Shown: positions 43,248 through 52,438 of the stretch, piece after piece | Position numbering within the stretch: position 1 is the first letter of the stretch | How the letters are laid out: every line of letters begins with the position of its first letter | Assembly: GCF_019972315.1 (NCBI RefSeq) | Contig: NZ_BLIZ01000001.1 | Span: 756,513 to 820,512, forward strand | DNA length: 64,000 nt | Direction: 5' to 3' | DNA from: Geobacter sp. AOG1 | GTDB lineage: Bacteria > Desulfobacterota > Desulfuromonadia > Geobacterales > Geobacteraceae | Program-made: the position numbers and the translations under genes | The notes under the pieces: model-generated | The model's input: only the letters and a program-made list of their open reading frames with translations | Told to the model about the DNA's origin: nothing | Database searches by the model: none

Positions 43248-43976
43248 CTACTCCTTCCCGGTCAGCACCGGCTGTTTCTGCAGCCGCTTGTAGTAAAAAT
43301 TCTGGCCATAGAGCACCGCCACCGGGTTATGTCCCGTCACCCGGTCCTTGCAGACGAGGGTCGTTACCGGCGCCTTGGAATACTTGGCAAACAACATGTC
43401 GTGGCCGACGCAGAGGCCGACGATGATGTTCATCTCCGTCCCGTGCCTGTTGCAGAGCTCGGCCTGGGCGATGGGATTGCAGGCGGGCTCGAAGGTGCCG
43501 GGACGGACCTTGTCAGCCTCCGCCAGCCCCAGTTCCAGCTTGTCGATGCTCCCCGCCTTACAGCAGACTGACAGGGGCTCAAGCCCCTGGGCACTGAGAA
43601 TGGCAGTGAGCTTCTCCGTTTCGTACAGAAGCCCGATGCAGGTGGCAATACCGATCCTCTTCCACCCCATGAGCTTTGCCAGGGCAATGGTATCCTCCAC
43701 TCTCGTCCAACGGGCATTGACCGCATCGCTTCCCGGAACCGGCTGATAGCAGAGCCCCTCAACCTTTGCCGCCACGAACGCGAGACGGGCATCCTCGCTG
43801 TCGTCGATGTAGCGGGCAAAGGACTCCCTGACAAGATCTTCGCCGGTGCTCGACGGACAGTTTGCCGGCCGGGGGGGCGCCGTCGACGGATCGCCGCTCC
43901 AGCAGTTCGTGGTGCCGTTTTTTTGCCAGACCGCGCTGCATGCGGCACAGCCGGGTAACTTCTTTTCGTCGCTCAC
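43248..43976 (-). CDS. DUF1847 metal-binding protein
   Basis: 242 aa with two cysteine pairs near the N-terminus (CAAC and a later NCW...NCP) and further conserved cysteines (IATCIGLL, VCCKAG, PACNPIAQAELCN, GLCVGHD, LVCKDR), the pattern of the DUF1847 family, which is thought to bind metal. Common in anaerobes. Function unknown. It ends 2 bp before the DUF2288 gene. Confidence 0.85.
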   Translation of the reverse strand: MSDEKKLPGCAACSAVWQKNGTTNCWSGDPSTAPPRPANCPSSTGEDLVRESFARYIDDSEDARLAFVAAKVEGLCYQPVPGSDAVNARWTRVEDTIALAKLMGWKRIGIATCIGLLYETEKLTAILSAQGLEPLSVCCKAGSIDKLELGLAEADKVRPGTFEPACNPIAQAELCNRHGTEMNIIVGLCVGHDMLFAKYSKAPVTTLVCKDRVTGHNPVAVLYGQNFYYKRLQKQPVLTGKE

Positions 43977-44066
43977 AATGACCTCCCTGGGGAGCCCGGA
44001 AAAAAGCCCCCCGTTTTTTCAAGTATCAAACCGTTATGGCGGTCAACCCGTGTTCCCGGGAAACCA

Positions 44067-44732
44067 TCACGAGACCGGCGGGGGAGGGAAGTGACTCCCC
44101 ACGATTTCCAGGAACTGCATGACGAGCCGGTAGGTGATCCCCCAGAGCACCGGCTTGCCTGCCGCCGGCAGACGGATAGAGGGGCGCTCGAAGGTGTCCG
44201 CGCCGAAGCGGACCGGAGCAATGATGTGGCGCGTCGGGGCCACAAGTTCGGCAAGCGGCACCCAGAACGCATCCCGTACCTCATCGCTGAAACTGAACGG
44301 GCCGATCGGGCCGGCCCCGTAGACGAAGCAGGAGACCCTTACCGGCAGATGGGCGCCGACGATGTCGGTGAGGCGGCCGATATAGCGGGCCTGGCCGAGG
44401 TCGAGGTCTAGCTCTTCGCGGGCTTCCCGCTCCGCGGCCTCCCGTGGGCCGTCGTCCCCGGCCTCCACCTTGCCGCCGGGAAACCCGAGGTCCCCCGACC
44501 AGGGGTCTCCGGGCCGGGAGGCCCGTTCGATGAAAAGGACCTCCGGACCGTCGGTGCCTTCACGGATAACGAGGGCGACAGCCGCATGGTTCAGCCCCGG
44601 CGTGGCAGGGTGTTCAGGCATGTGTCCCGCCAGGTCGCGCTCGATGTCGGCAAGGGTCACCTGCACCGGGGACGGGTGAAGCGATGGGCAAGATTCATGA
44701 TCGGATTCGGCTCGACAATCGGGGTTCGGCAT
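44067..44732 (-). CDS. NUDIX hydrolase, probable CoA pyrophosphatase-like
   Basis: 221 aa with a Nudix box at residues 86-108 (GGKVEAGDDGPREAAEREAR then EEL), that is Gx5Ex7REUxEExGU with a slight variation at the last residue, preceded by the GDLGFPGG region typical of the CoA-pyrophosphatase (NudL) subfamily. The first 25 residues are weakly conserved. AGGA lies 7 bp upstream of the ATG. It is 11 bp downstream of the yceH stop and presumably cotranscribed. Confidence 0.9.
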   Translation of the reverse strand: MPNPDCRAESDHESCPSLHPSPVQVTLADIERDLAGHMPEHPATPGLNHAAVALVIREGTDGPEVLFIERASRPGDPWSGDLGFPGGKVEAGDDGPREAAEREAREELDLDLGQARYIGRLTDIVGAHLPVRVSCFVYGAGPIGPFSFSDEVRDAFWVPLAELVAPTRHIIAPVRFGADTFERPSIRLPAAGKPVLWGITYRLVMQFLEIVGSHFPPPPVS

Positions 44733-44743
44733 GGACGTCCTTA

Positions 44744-45403
44744 CTATTCGAACTGGGACTGAAACTCCCTGACCATCCGGCGCAATTCGGCAACTTCCAG
44801 GCGGAGTTCGGCAACTTCCTCTTCCACTTTGGCAACCCGGTCGTCCTCGGCCATCACCCGGAGCCGGGCAGGTTCAGGAGGTGGAGAAAGCTCCTCCACT
44901 GTCAGTTCCGGCTCGCCGGAGAACAGGTGTGCGTACCGCGACTCCTTCAGCCCCGGCTGGCGGGGGAGCTTGGTCACGAGGGGGGGCGTGCGCGCCAGCA
45001 GTTCTTCCAGAACCCCCTCCACAGCGGACAGGTTGAGAAAGGCGTGCATCCTCTCCGCCCGGGTGCGCAACTCCCCTACCGTCTGGGGACCGCGCAGCAG
45101 AAGTTCGGCCAGAATCGCCAACTCAGCGGGGGAAAAGCGCAGTTTCTCCACCAGGGCATGGCGATACTTCGGTACCCTCCCCCCCTCGGCCGACTGCAGC
45201 GCCAGCTGCTTGAAGCGGAGGGAATCGAGGGCGCGCACCACATCGGCCTCCTCCAGGGTGAGTACCGGATCCCGGTTGGATTTCTGGTTACAGGCATTAG
45301 TAAGGGCATTAAGAGAGAGGGGATAGTATTCCGGTGTGGTCAGTTCCTTTTCCACAAGGGAACCGAGCACCCGTACCTCCACGTCGTTGAGCATTGTTTC
45401 CAT
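44744..45403 (-). CDS. YceH family protein (DUF480)
   Basis: 219 aa. Two winged-helix-like halves: EVRVLGSLVEKELTTPEYYP with NRDPVLTLEEADV (1-60), then FSPAELAILAELLLRGPQTVGELRTRAERM (90-125), as in E. coli YceH. The C-terminal tail (165-215) is a charged coiled coil. Function is unknown. AAAGGAG lies 7 bp before the ATG. It heads a two-gene unit with the NUDIX hydrolase. Confidence 0.9.
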   Translation of the reverse strand: METMLNDVEVRVLGSLVEKELTTPEYYPLSLNALTNACNQKSNRDPVLTLEEADVVRALDSLRFKQLALQSAEGGRVPKYRHALVEKLRFSPAELAILAELLLRGPQTVGELRTRAERMHAFLNLSAVEGVLEELLARTPPLVTKLPRQPGLKESRYAHLFSGEPELTVEELSPPPEPARLRVMAEDDRVAKVEEEVAELRLEVAELRRMVREFQSQFE

Positions 45404-45458
45404 GCGACACTCCTTTTCGAGGCTGAGTGATACCAGAAGGGGACCAGTATACCAATTT

Positions 45459-45488
45459 TTGTCCGGCGATGCATGGCTTTAATACAAT
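45459..45488 (+). promoter_or_regulatory. Possible promoter for the DUF4388-pilT operon
   Basis: TTGTCC and TACAAT with an 18-bp spacer, about 300 bp upstream of the DUF4388 start. The 45404-45787 interval otherwise holds no gene. Motif match only. Confidence 0.25.
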
Positions 45489-45787
45489 GGATGACAACGG
45501 AAATCCCCGAAAAAATGGCAACCATTTTGCTTACTCAACAACACTCTACCATGACAGAAAAAAACAGTCCGATGCAATGCCGCCCGATGTCTGCCGGGAG
45601 ACCATGACCGACCGTGCCGGAAGAATGCAGTCTGCCGCTTGCAAGTTTCGTCATTTTGCGGTTTAATGGTGCGGCTCGGCGCAGAACGCACCGACCGGAA
45701 ACCGTGGTTCGTGTTCCGTTTTTCTTCCGGGTCGATCCGGCCCGGGGATATTTTTTCTTGCCGTATCAGCCGAGAGAGGAGCCACCG

Positions 45788-47557
45788 ATGTCTTTCACCG
45801 GAGACCTGGAACACCTGCCGATAGTCGACGTGATACAACTGCTCCACGCGACGAGGAAATCCGGCGTGCTGAACGTCCAAAGCCGCAAGGGTGAGAGTCA
45901 GCTAGTCTTCAAGGACGGCTACATCGTCAGCGCCAATCATCTCAACAACAGCATCCGCCTCGGCGAAATTCTCATCAGCCTCAACGTCATCACCCCCGAA
46001 ATCCTCGACCAGACACTTCAACAGCAACAGCAGGCCGGCGACGACCGCAAACCCCTGATTGTCATGCTGCTGGAAATGGGGCTCGTGAGGGAGGAGGACG
46101 CCTACAAAGGGCTGGAACTCCTCATCGAACTGACCATCGTCGAGATGCTGACCTGGAAGCGCGGCTCCTTCAGCCTGGATGTGATGAATCAGACAACCCC
46201 CGACGACTACCGGTACTACCCGGGGAAAATGGGGATGGAAGTCAACGTCGACACCCAGAGCATCCTGATGGACGCCCTTCGCATCTATGACGAGAAGATG
46301 CGCGACGGCGAACTGGAAGACGAGTCTCCTGAGGACGAGCTCCCTGCAGCACGGGATCTGCCGGGGGGCGCCCCGTCTGCCCTCCTTTCCGCCGACGACC
46401 TGGGACTGGGCGACCTGGACAAGCTGGAACGAAAGATCCCCGCGGTCTTCACGAGCCTGGACGACCGGACCTCGGAAAGCGGTGGAACAGAGGATATGAC
46501 GGCCGAAACCGCCTCGGGCCTTGCCCAGCACGAAGGAGAGGAGCTCCTGGCGTTTCTCGAAAAGCCGGTTCGTTTCTGGGTTGAGTCGGCTCCCACGGGG
46601 GGCCCGGTACCATCCGTCATTCTCTTCACCGCCGACGAGATCCTTTCCTACTGCATAACGACAGTCTGCAAACAGGAAGGGATTCATGTCTTCGCCAGCA
46701 ACGATGAACAGGACCTGGAGCACATCATCGACCAGTTCCTGTCGAAACGGAGAACTCCGCTCCTCGTGCTCGACCGACCGGGAAAACCGGACGGCCTGTC
46801 CGAGGAAAAGGTCCTCCCCCTTCGGCAGCAGCTTCGGAAGCAATTCCCCGGCGTCGCCATCATCCAGCTCACCTCTCCCCTCGACTACCCCCTTTCGATG
46901 CAGGCATACAAGGATGGTGTCAGGGCCGTTATTCCCGCCCCTTCCCTGAAGGAGCGGAGAAATTCCTTTGTTCCGGATATGAAGAGTTTCCTGGAAGCCT
47001 TGCTGGAGTTCCTGTGCGGATATGTCCCCTCGCCGGCGGACCACCTCGTCGGCCGGCTCCGGACAAGCGTGTCGGCTCTGCGGGGGATGAAGGAGGCGCC
47101 GGATATCGCCTTCGCCCTTCTGCAATTCATCGCCGACTCCTTTGAGCGGTCCCTCACCCTGATCGTCAGGGAGAAGGAACTGATCGCCGAAAAATCCTTC
47201 GGAATCAAGGGGGGAAAAGAGCACGGAGCGGCGTCACCCCTCGGTTTCCGGATACCCCTTGACTCCCCTTCGCTACTTCGGACCGTCGTCGAAGAGGGTT
47301 CCGTCTATTACGGGGATACCACCGATGCGGTGGTCAGGGAATTGCTATTCCCGGTAATCGGGGCTCCGGCACGTTCGACCATACTCCTGCTCCCCCTGAG
47401 AAGCTTCGGCAAGACCATCGCCGTCGTCTACGGAGACTTCGGGCGAAACGAGGTCCCGGACGTGCCCGTCGACATGCTGGAAGTCCTGGCAAACTACGCG
47501 GGGCGGGCTCTGGAATACGCCGTATACCGGAAAAAACGGGAAACCGCCGGACAGTAG
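45788..47557 (+). CDS. DUF4388 (PATAN) protein with receiver-like and GAF-like regions
   Basis: 589 aa. N-terminal PATAN/DUF4388 domain (FTGDLEHLPIVDVIQLLHAT onward, residues about 2-180), containing FKDGYIVSANHLNN. A receiver-like region (SVILFTADEILSYCITTV... to AIIQLTSP, about 275-390) lacks obvious two-component phosphate chemistry. The C-terminal part (about 420-580) looks like a GAF-type domain ending ANYAGRALEYAVYRK. Start at 45788 has AGAGGAG 7 bp upstream; a longer frame from 45614 is rejected. PATAN proteins modulate type IV pili and chemotaxis, and the next gene is a PilT ATPase 45 bp downstream. Confidence 0.85.
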   Translation: MSFTGDLEHLPIVDVIQLLHATRKSGVLNVQSRKGESQLVFKDGYIVSANHLNNSIRLGEILISLNVITPEILDQTLQQQQQAGDDRKPLIVMLLEMGLVREEDAYKGLELLIELTIVEMLTWKRGSFSLDVMNQTTPDDYRYYPGKMGMEVNVDTQSILMDALRIYDEKMRDGELEDESPEDELPAARDLPGGAPSALLSADDLGLGDLDKLERKIPAVFTSLDDRTSESGGTEDMTAETASGLAQHEGEELLAFLEKPVRFWVESAPTGGPVPSVILFTADEILSYCITTVCKQEGIHVFASNDEQDLEHIIDQFLSKRRTPLLVLDRPGKPDGLSEEKVLPLRQQLRKQFPGVAIIQLTSPLDYPLSMQAYKDGVRAVIPAPSLKERRNSFVPDMKSFLEALLEFLCGYVPSPADHLVGRLRTSVSALRGMKEAPDIAFALLQFIADSFERSLTLIVREKELIAEKSFGIKGGKEHGAASPLGFRIPLDSPSLLRTVVEEGSVYYGDTTDAVVRELLFPVIGAPARSTILLLPLRSFGKTIAVVYGDFGRNEVPDVPVDMLEVLANYAGRALEYAVYRKKRETAGQ

Positions 47558-47602
47558 ACGGTGCAGAATGCCATTACGACATATCAATAACGAGGAAATG
47601 CC

Positions 47603-48676
47603 ATGGATCTGAAAACATTGCAGCAGATACTGGAAATCGCCTTTGACAAGAGGGTGTCCGACGTGCACTTCGAAGTCGACAATCCCCCCTTTTTCCGTGC
47701 CCGCGGTCAGCTGGTCCGCTCCAAGCTCCCCAACCTGACATCCCAGGACACCGTTTTCATAGCCCAGACCATCATCGAGCACAACAACCGCAAGGTGCCG
47801 GGCGACATCAAGGAACTCGATTCTTCCTACTCCCTTCCCAACGGGGGGAGGTTCCGGGTCAGCATCTTTCGCCAGCGGGGGAATGTGGGAATCGTCATGC
47901 GGGTCATCCCCCCCCGCGTGAGCACCTTCCAGGAACTGAACCTTCCGCCGGTGCTATCGGAAATCGTCAAGGCTCCCAACGGACTCATCCTCGTCACCGG
48001 CCCGACCGGCAACGGCAAGTCCACCACCCTTGCCGCCATGCTCCGCTACCTGAACGAGAATTTCAGCTTCAACATCATCACCATCGAAGACCCCATCGAG
48101 TTTCTCTTCACGTCGGACAAGAGCTGCATCATCCAGCGGGAGGTGGGGATCGACACCGAAAATTTCTCCGCCGCCCTGCGGGCCGCCCTCCGCATGGACC
48201 CGGACGTTATCATGGTGGGGGAGATGCGGGACCTGGAGACCATCGACTCCTGCATCAAGGCGGCGGAGACCGGCCACTTGGTCTTCTCCACCCTCCATAC
48301 CCAGAGCGCCGGCTCCACCATCAACCGGCTCCTCGGCAACTTCCCCCCCGACGCCCAGGAAGTCATCCGCCAGCGACTGGCGGACATCCTGGTCGCCACC
48401 GTCTCCCTCCGTCTCATAAAAGACAAGACGGGGGAGAGGATCGTCCCGGTGGTAGAAGTGATGCGCTCCACGACCACCATCCAGGCGTGCATCCGGGAGG
48501 GGCGGCTCGACGAGCTGGACCGGCACATCGAAAACGGCCGGTCCCAGTACCAGATGCAGTCACTGGACCAGCACCTGGTCCAGCTCTGCCAGCAGGACAT
48601 CATAACCTTCGAGCAGGCGAAGCGGATCACCCGGTCCATGGACCTGGAGCGAAAGCTCACCTTCGAGAACGAGTAA
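47603..48676 (+). CDS. pilT: PilT-family type IV pilus retraction ATPase
   Basis: 357-aa hexameric secretion ATPase. Walker A GPTGNGKST (133-141), Asp box TIEDPIEF (160-167), Walker B DVIMVGEMRD (about 200-209) and His box STLHTQSAG (about 225-233) are intact. The N-terminal PAS-like domain is complete. It probably belongs to the PilT/PilU group (PilT homologues are multiple in Geobacter). Translated from the same operon as the DUF4388 protein, which may regulate it. A strong terminator follows at 48707-48746. Confidence 0.93.
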   Translation: MDLKTLQQILEIAFDKRVSDVHFEVDNPPFFRARGQLVRSKLPNLTSQDTVFIAQTIIEHNNRKVPGDIKELDSSYSLPNGGRFRVSIFRQRGNVGIVMRVIPPRVSTFQELNLPPVLSEIVKAPNGLILVTGPTGNGKSTTLAAMLRYLNENFSFNIITIEDPIEFLFTSDKSCIIQREVGIDTENFSAALRAALRMDPDVIMVGEMRDLETIDSCIKAAETGHLVFSTLHTQSAGSTINRLLGNFPPDAQEVIRQRLADILVATVSLRLIKDKTGERIVPVVEVMRSTTTIQACIREGRLDELDRHIENGRSQYQMQSLDQHLVQLCQQDIITFEQAKRITRSMDLERKLTFENE

Positions 48677-48706
48677 TCACAACCTCGGTTGTTGAAGCTG
48701 TAAACG

Positions 48707-48746
48707 AAAAAAGGACGGGGCCGATAAGCGCCCCGTCCTTTTTTCT
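48707..48746. terminator. Bidirectional terminator between pilT and the DUF3443 gene
   Basis: GGACGGGGC and GCCCCGTCC pair perfectly with an 8-nt loop. Runs of T follow on both strands. It ends both convergent transcripts. Confidence 0.85.
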
Positions 48747-48762
48747 TTGTTACGACCCGGGA

Positions 48763-50247
48763 TTAATAAGCCCAGTAAGGGCCACTCCCCAAGGAGGATG
48801 TCTTTCCTTCAATCCCCGTGAACACACTCCGTCCGTAGAAAAATGGCAGTCCCCAATCGAACTCGCTCGGGGCGGGTCCGCCTAGTTCGGCAAATGCATT
48901 GTTGCCCGACGAGAGGATGTTGCTCGACGAGAAGAGTGTAGTGGAATTACCTATCTGGAAGGAAACCGGACCGCTGGGAGAACCCAAATAGCCACTGTTG
49001 GTGGCGGTAAACGAGACGGTAGAAGGTGGGCAGAACCAGCTCGTATTGGGAGAGGCACAGACCGGCAGCTGGCCGGCAAGTGCTGCGGGAACGCTGAAAA
49101 ACAGGCCATTGGAGCCGCTGTCGATGAAACTGGTGAAGGTGGTACCACCGAACACTGTGGCAAAATCGCCGGTCAGAGGGTTTACAGGGTAGGCCGTCAC
49201 GCCGGAAGGGGTATTGTTTGCCTGGGTGCCGATTCCGAGGACAAGCGAGCCGGCGACCGACGGGGCGCCCCCCGCGGGAATTCCCGGGAGCTGCACGAGA
49301 ACGCCGTTGTTATCCTGGGGAAGAAGCGCCACCGGATTCTGGACCTGGCTGGTAAGGGGAGCCGTCGTGCCGGTGCAGTTCGTCCCGCTGCAGGAGTAAT
49401 ATATCCCGTTGAGAGGACTGGTTACACACCCCGATCCACAATCCTGGGTAAAGAGCCCTACCCCCAGGATCCCGTTATAGCCGGCGGCGGCAGGACTCGC
49501 CTCCGGAATTCCGCATGAAGGAGGGACGGCACCGAACGCGGCGTTGAAAACATGGACGGGAACCCTGACGGCAGGCTCCCCTCCCAGAATGACATCTGCC
49601 AACTGCACCGGCCCCCAATCCGCCGTGCCGTCAACAAACTGGACGCACTCGGCAAGCGCGCCGGCTCCGACGGTCACCTGTGTCAGGGGAACGGTCAGGA
49701 TCTGACTGAAAATCCGCAACCCGTAACTCCCCGTATCCAGCAGGATGTCATTGATCGTCTGGCAGGTAGAGGTGCCGGGGGTGCAGATGGTTACGCTGAC
49801 GGTCGGCTTGTTGGGGTAGAGAAAAGTTGACGAGGGTGAGTCCTTGACGGAGATGGCAAGCACGTTGTTCGCACTGCTGCCAGGCGAAACCGTGAGGGTC
49901 GTTGTCCCCGATATGCCCCCCAGAGCAGCCGTTATCGTGGTGGATCCTATGGCAACGGACGTGGCGAGGCCGGTGGTACCGACAATCGTCGCCACACTGG
50001 TGTTTGAGGATGACCAGGTAACCGAGGCAGTCAGATCCTGCTTGGTGTTATCGGAATAGGCCCCGGTCGCCGTGAACTGCTGGGTGGTTGCAACCGCAAT
50101 GGAAGGGTTGGAAGGCGTTATGGCGATTGAAACAAGAGATTTCGTCCCGCCACCGCCGCCAACGATGCCGCCACCACTGCCACCACCGCCGCAGCCGGCC
50201 ACCAGAACAATCCAGAGAGCGAGAAACAGAACGTTACTTGATCTCAT
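48763..50247 (-). CDS. DUF3443 lipoprotein with N-terminal Big-type Ig domain
   Basis: 494 aa. Signal peptide with lipobox (WIVLVAGC), a Gly-rich linker, a Big2-like Ig domain (SIAITPSNPSIAVATTQQFT... LTVSPG, residues about 40-120), then the DUF3443 domain (VLAISVKDSPSSTFLYPN... ending FDWGLPFFYGRSVFTGI). It belongs to a pair with the DUF2844 gene directly upstream, with 14-bp overlap of the start. Function unknown; extracellular or outer-membrane lipoprotein. The start at 50247 has AGGAG 9 bp upstream. Confidence 0.85.
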   Translation of the reverse strand: MRSSNVLFLALWIVLVAGCGGGGSGGGIVGGGGGTKSLVSIAITPSNPSIAVATTQQFTATGAYSDNTKQDLTASVTWSSSNTSVATIVGTTGLATSVAIGSTTITAALGGISGTTTLTVSPGSSANNVLAISVKDSPSSTFLYPNKPTVSVTICTPGTSTCQTINDILLDTGSYGLRIFSQILTVPLTQVTVGAGALAECVQFVDGTADWGPVQLADVILGGEPAVRVPVHVFNAAFGAVPPSCGIPEASPAAAGYNGILGVGLFTQDCGSGCVTSPLNGIYYSCSGTNCTGTTAPLTSQVQNPVALLPQDNNGVLVQLPGIPAGGAPSVAGSLVLGIGTQANNTPSGVTAYPVNPLTGDFATVFGGTTFTSFIDSGSNGLFFSVPAALAGQLPVCASPNTSWFCPPSTVSFTATNSGYLGSPSGPVSFQIGNSTTLFSSSNILSSGNNAFAELGGPAPSEFDWGLPFFYGRSVFTGIEGKTSSLGSGPYWAY

Positions 50248-50704
50248 CGACACTTACTCCTGTTGGAATGAGAGCCGGCACGTAGGCACGGCCCTGAAGA
50301 TTGCGCATGTGTCCCCATTTCTCCACGACTACCCTGTTCGCTTTCACCTGAAGGTATCTGCGGCCCGGCTTGCGGGGAGTCTGCTTCAGGGCTTGCCGGT
50401 ATTCATCGGCATAGGAACCGAGGAGCGGAGTGAGGTCGGGATGGGACAGCCCGTTCCAGGCTACGGCAAAGATGGTGCCGTCAGGGGAAACGTACTCCCG
50501 CACCGTGTTCGCGTCGGACACGATCACGTGAACGGTAAAGCCATTGCGGGCCGTGGTAGTCCGGCGAACGGCCGAAAGGGCCTTGCTGTCCGACGCCACC
50601 GAAGCGGCCGATTTACCGAGTGCCGCCTGGGCGTCATGCGTGGCTGCAACAATGATGGTTGGAAGGGAGAGTGCAAACAGTAGGGCGATGTGTCGTCGAT
50701 TCAT
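50234..50704 (-). CDS. DUF2844 family exported protein
   Basis: 156 aa with a signal peptide (HIALLFALSLPTIIVAATHDAQA). The body has the DUF2844 signature segments: VHVIVSDANTVREYVSPDG, FAVAWNGLSHPDLTPLLG, and KPGRRYLQVKANRVVVEKWG. Frequently adjacent to DUF3443 genes, as here, with overlapping ends. Function unknown. Confidence 0.85.
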   Translation of the reverse strand: MNRRHIALLFALSLPTIIVAATHDAQAALGKSAASVASDSKALSAVRRTTTARNGFTVHVIVSDANTVREYVSPDGTIFAVAWNGLSHPDLTPLLGSYADEYRQALKQTPRKPGRRYLQVKANRVVVEKWGHMRNLQGRAYVPALIPTGVSVDEIK

Positions 50705-50924
50705 GGTCGTGAATTCCCTTTACGCAATTGGCATCATGAGACTCAATGAATTTACAGTATACCAGTCTTGCCCTGAGATGCATCCGGTTTAGTGTGAACA
50801 TTGCCCGCTAAAAACCGGCCTGAGCCCCCTGAATAAATTTTACTGGACTGCCGGCAGCATTTCCCCGTACTCTGGGTAAGATAGGAATTCCAATTATTCG
50901 AGCATATCAGAGAAAGGTATCACC

Positions 50925-51425
50925 ATGGCACAGGCACAGAAGGGCGATAAAGTAAAAATCGACTACACCGGCACACTGGAAGACGGCACCGTCTTCGATT
51001 CCACCCTTGAAGGCGACGAATGCGAGCACGACGCATGCGACACCGACGAATGCGACGATGGCGACTGCGGCTGTGGTTGCGAAAGCGGGCCGATGGAGCT
51101 GACCATAGGCAGCGGGGAGTTTTTTCCCCAGATCGAGGATGCACTGGTGGGAATGGCCCCCGGCGAGAAGAAATCGGTGACTATCGTCGCCGAAGACGCC
51201 TTCGGCGACTACGACGAAACGAAGGTATTCACGGTTCCGCGGAGCGATGTCCCTGCGGACCTCAACCCGGAAATCGGCGACCAGCTCGTACTTGCCAACG
51301 AGGAAGACGAAGAGATCGGCGTGACCGTGACCGGTGTCAGTGATGACAGCATTACCTTCGACGCCAACCACCCCCTGGCAGGGGAAGACCTCACCTTCCA
51401 GTTGGAACTGGTGGAGATTCTCTAG
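50925..51425 (+). CDS. FKBP-type peptidyl-prolyl isomerase, SlyD-like, with cysteine-rich insert
   Basis: 166 aa. Core FKBP segments are GDKVKIDYTGTLEDGTVFDS, MELTIGSGEFFPQIEDALVGM and GEKKSVTIVAEDAFGDYDE; the IF (flap) domain is near residues 95-150. Between residues 27 and 47 is an insert of acidic residues and six cysteines (ECEH, ACDTDEC, DCGCGC), apparently a metal site, in a place where other SlyD proteins have no cysteines (their metal region is C-terminal). The C-terminus here lacks the His-rich tail. A ribosome site GAGAAAGG precedes the ATG. A role in metal handling is suggested by composition only. Confidence 0.88.
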   Translation: MAQAQKGDKVKIDYTGTLEDGTVFDSTLEGDECEHDACDTDECDDGDCGCGCESGPMELTIGSGEFFPQIEDALVGMAPGEKKSVTIVAEDAFGDYDETKVFTVPRSDVPADLNPEIGDQLVLANEEDEEIGVTVTGVSDDSITFDANHPLAGEDLTFQLELVEIL

Positions 51426-51429
51426 CCCC

Positions 51430-52434
51430 ATGGAGAATGAAGCACCGCAGCAACCTGACCCGGCCGCCACGGAACCAATACACCTCCCCTGGCGACCGGG
51501 TCAGGTCCCCCTCATGCTTGCCCCGATGCAGGGTCTCACCAATCGGGCCATGCGTGCCCTTTTCATTGACTGGGTGCGTCCCGACACGGTTTTTACCGAA
51601 TTCATGCGGGTCAATCCCGTGGCGGCCAGAAAGCGCCTCTCCGCGGGGGACCTGCTGGAAATCGTCCCGGACGAAGAGGGAGTCCCCCTGGTCGTCCAGC
51701 TGATCGGTCACGGCAAGGAGGCCCTGGTGTCCGCCGCCCGGGCTGCCGAGACAGCCGGTGCGGTGCACCTGAACCTCAATCTGGGATGCCCCTACGGAAG
51801 GATGACCAGCGGCCTCACCGGGGGTGGAATGCTCCGCCGCCCGGAGGACCTGGAAGAGATTATCCCCGCACTGCGCGATGCCGTTTCCGGCACCTTCTCC
51901 ATCAAGCTCCGTGCCGGTTACGACGATCACCGCCAGGTCTTTTCCCTCCTCCCCCTCTTCGAAGCGGCCGGGGTCGATTTTCTCGTCCTCCACCCCCGGA
52001 CGGTAATCCAGGAATACACGGGGTGGGCGGACCATGCCGTGACCGCCGACGTGGTACGCCATACCCGGCTGCCGGTCATCGCCAACGGCGACATCCGGAG
52101 CGCCGCCGACGGCATGCGCGTGCTGCGGGAGACGGGCGCCGCCGGTCTGATGCTCGGCCGGGGCGCCATCGCCGATCCTTTGCTGTTCCAAAGGCTGCGG
52201 GGGCTGGCAGCCGCGGAGCCGGACCGGCAGGAACGGGCAATGGCACTGCAACGCTACCTGAGAGATGTTCTCGCCCGTTACCGGGTAATGTTCTGCGGCG
52301 AGGTCCAGGTCCTGAACAAGGTCAAGGGGGTCTTCGCCACCATGGACGATCCCGCCTTCGCGCGGGAGGTCAAACAACTCAGGAAGGCCCGCACCATCCG
52401 GGTCTTTACGGCCATCCTCGATGGTTTGGGATAA
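51430..52434 (+). CDS. tRNA-dihydrouridine synthase (Dus family)
   Basis: 334 aa FMN enzyme reducing uridine in tRNA D-loops. Dus motifs: MLAPMQGLTNRAMRAL (FMN loop), NLNLGCPYGRM with the catalytic Cys, IKLRAGYDD, HPRTVIQEYTGWADH, VIANGDI and GLMLGRGAIADPLLF. Subfamily (DusA, B or C) is not certain. The ATG at 51430 follows the FKBP stop by 2 bp; an upstream frame from 51334 is a shadow of the FKBP gene. N-terminal 20 residues are Pro-rich and poorly conserved. Confidence 0.9.
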   Translation: MENEAPQQPDPAATEPIHLPWRPGQVPLMLAPMQGLTNRAMRALFIDWVRPDTVFTEFMRVNPVAARKRLSAGDLLEIVPDEEGVPLVVQLIGHGKEALVSAARAAETAGAVHLNLNLGCPYGRMTSGLTGGGMLRRPEDLEEIIPALRDAVSGTFSIKLRAGYDDHRQVFSLLPLFEAAGVDFLVLHPRTVIQEYTGWADHAVTADVVRHTRLPVIANGDIRSAADGMRVLRETGAAGLMLGRGAIADPLLFQRLRGLAAAEPDRQERAMALQRYLRDVLARYRVMFCGEVQVLNKVKGVFATMDDPAFAREVKQLRKARTIRVFTAILDGLG

Positions 52435-52438
52435 ACCG

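Noticed and set aside
45902-47224. 440-aa minus-strand open frame over the DUF4388 gene
   Set aside because: Shadow of a coding frame with recognised domains; no ribosome site or motif.
51391-52377. 328-aa minus-strand open frame over the Dus gene
   Set aside because: Shadow; the Dus motifs are on the plus strand.
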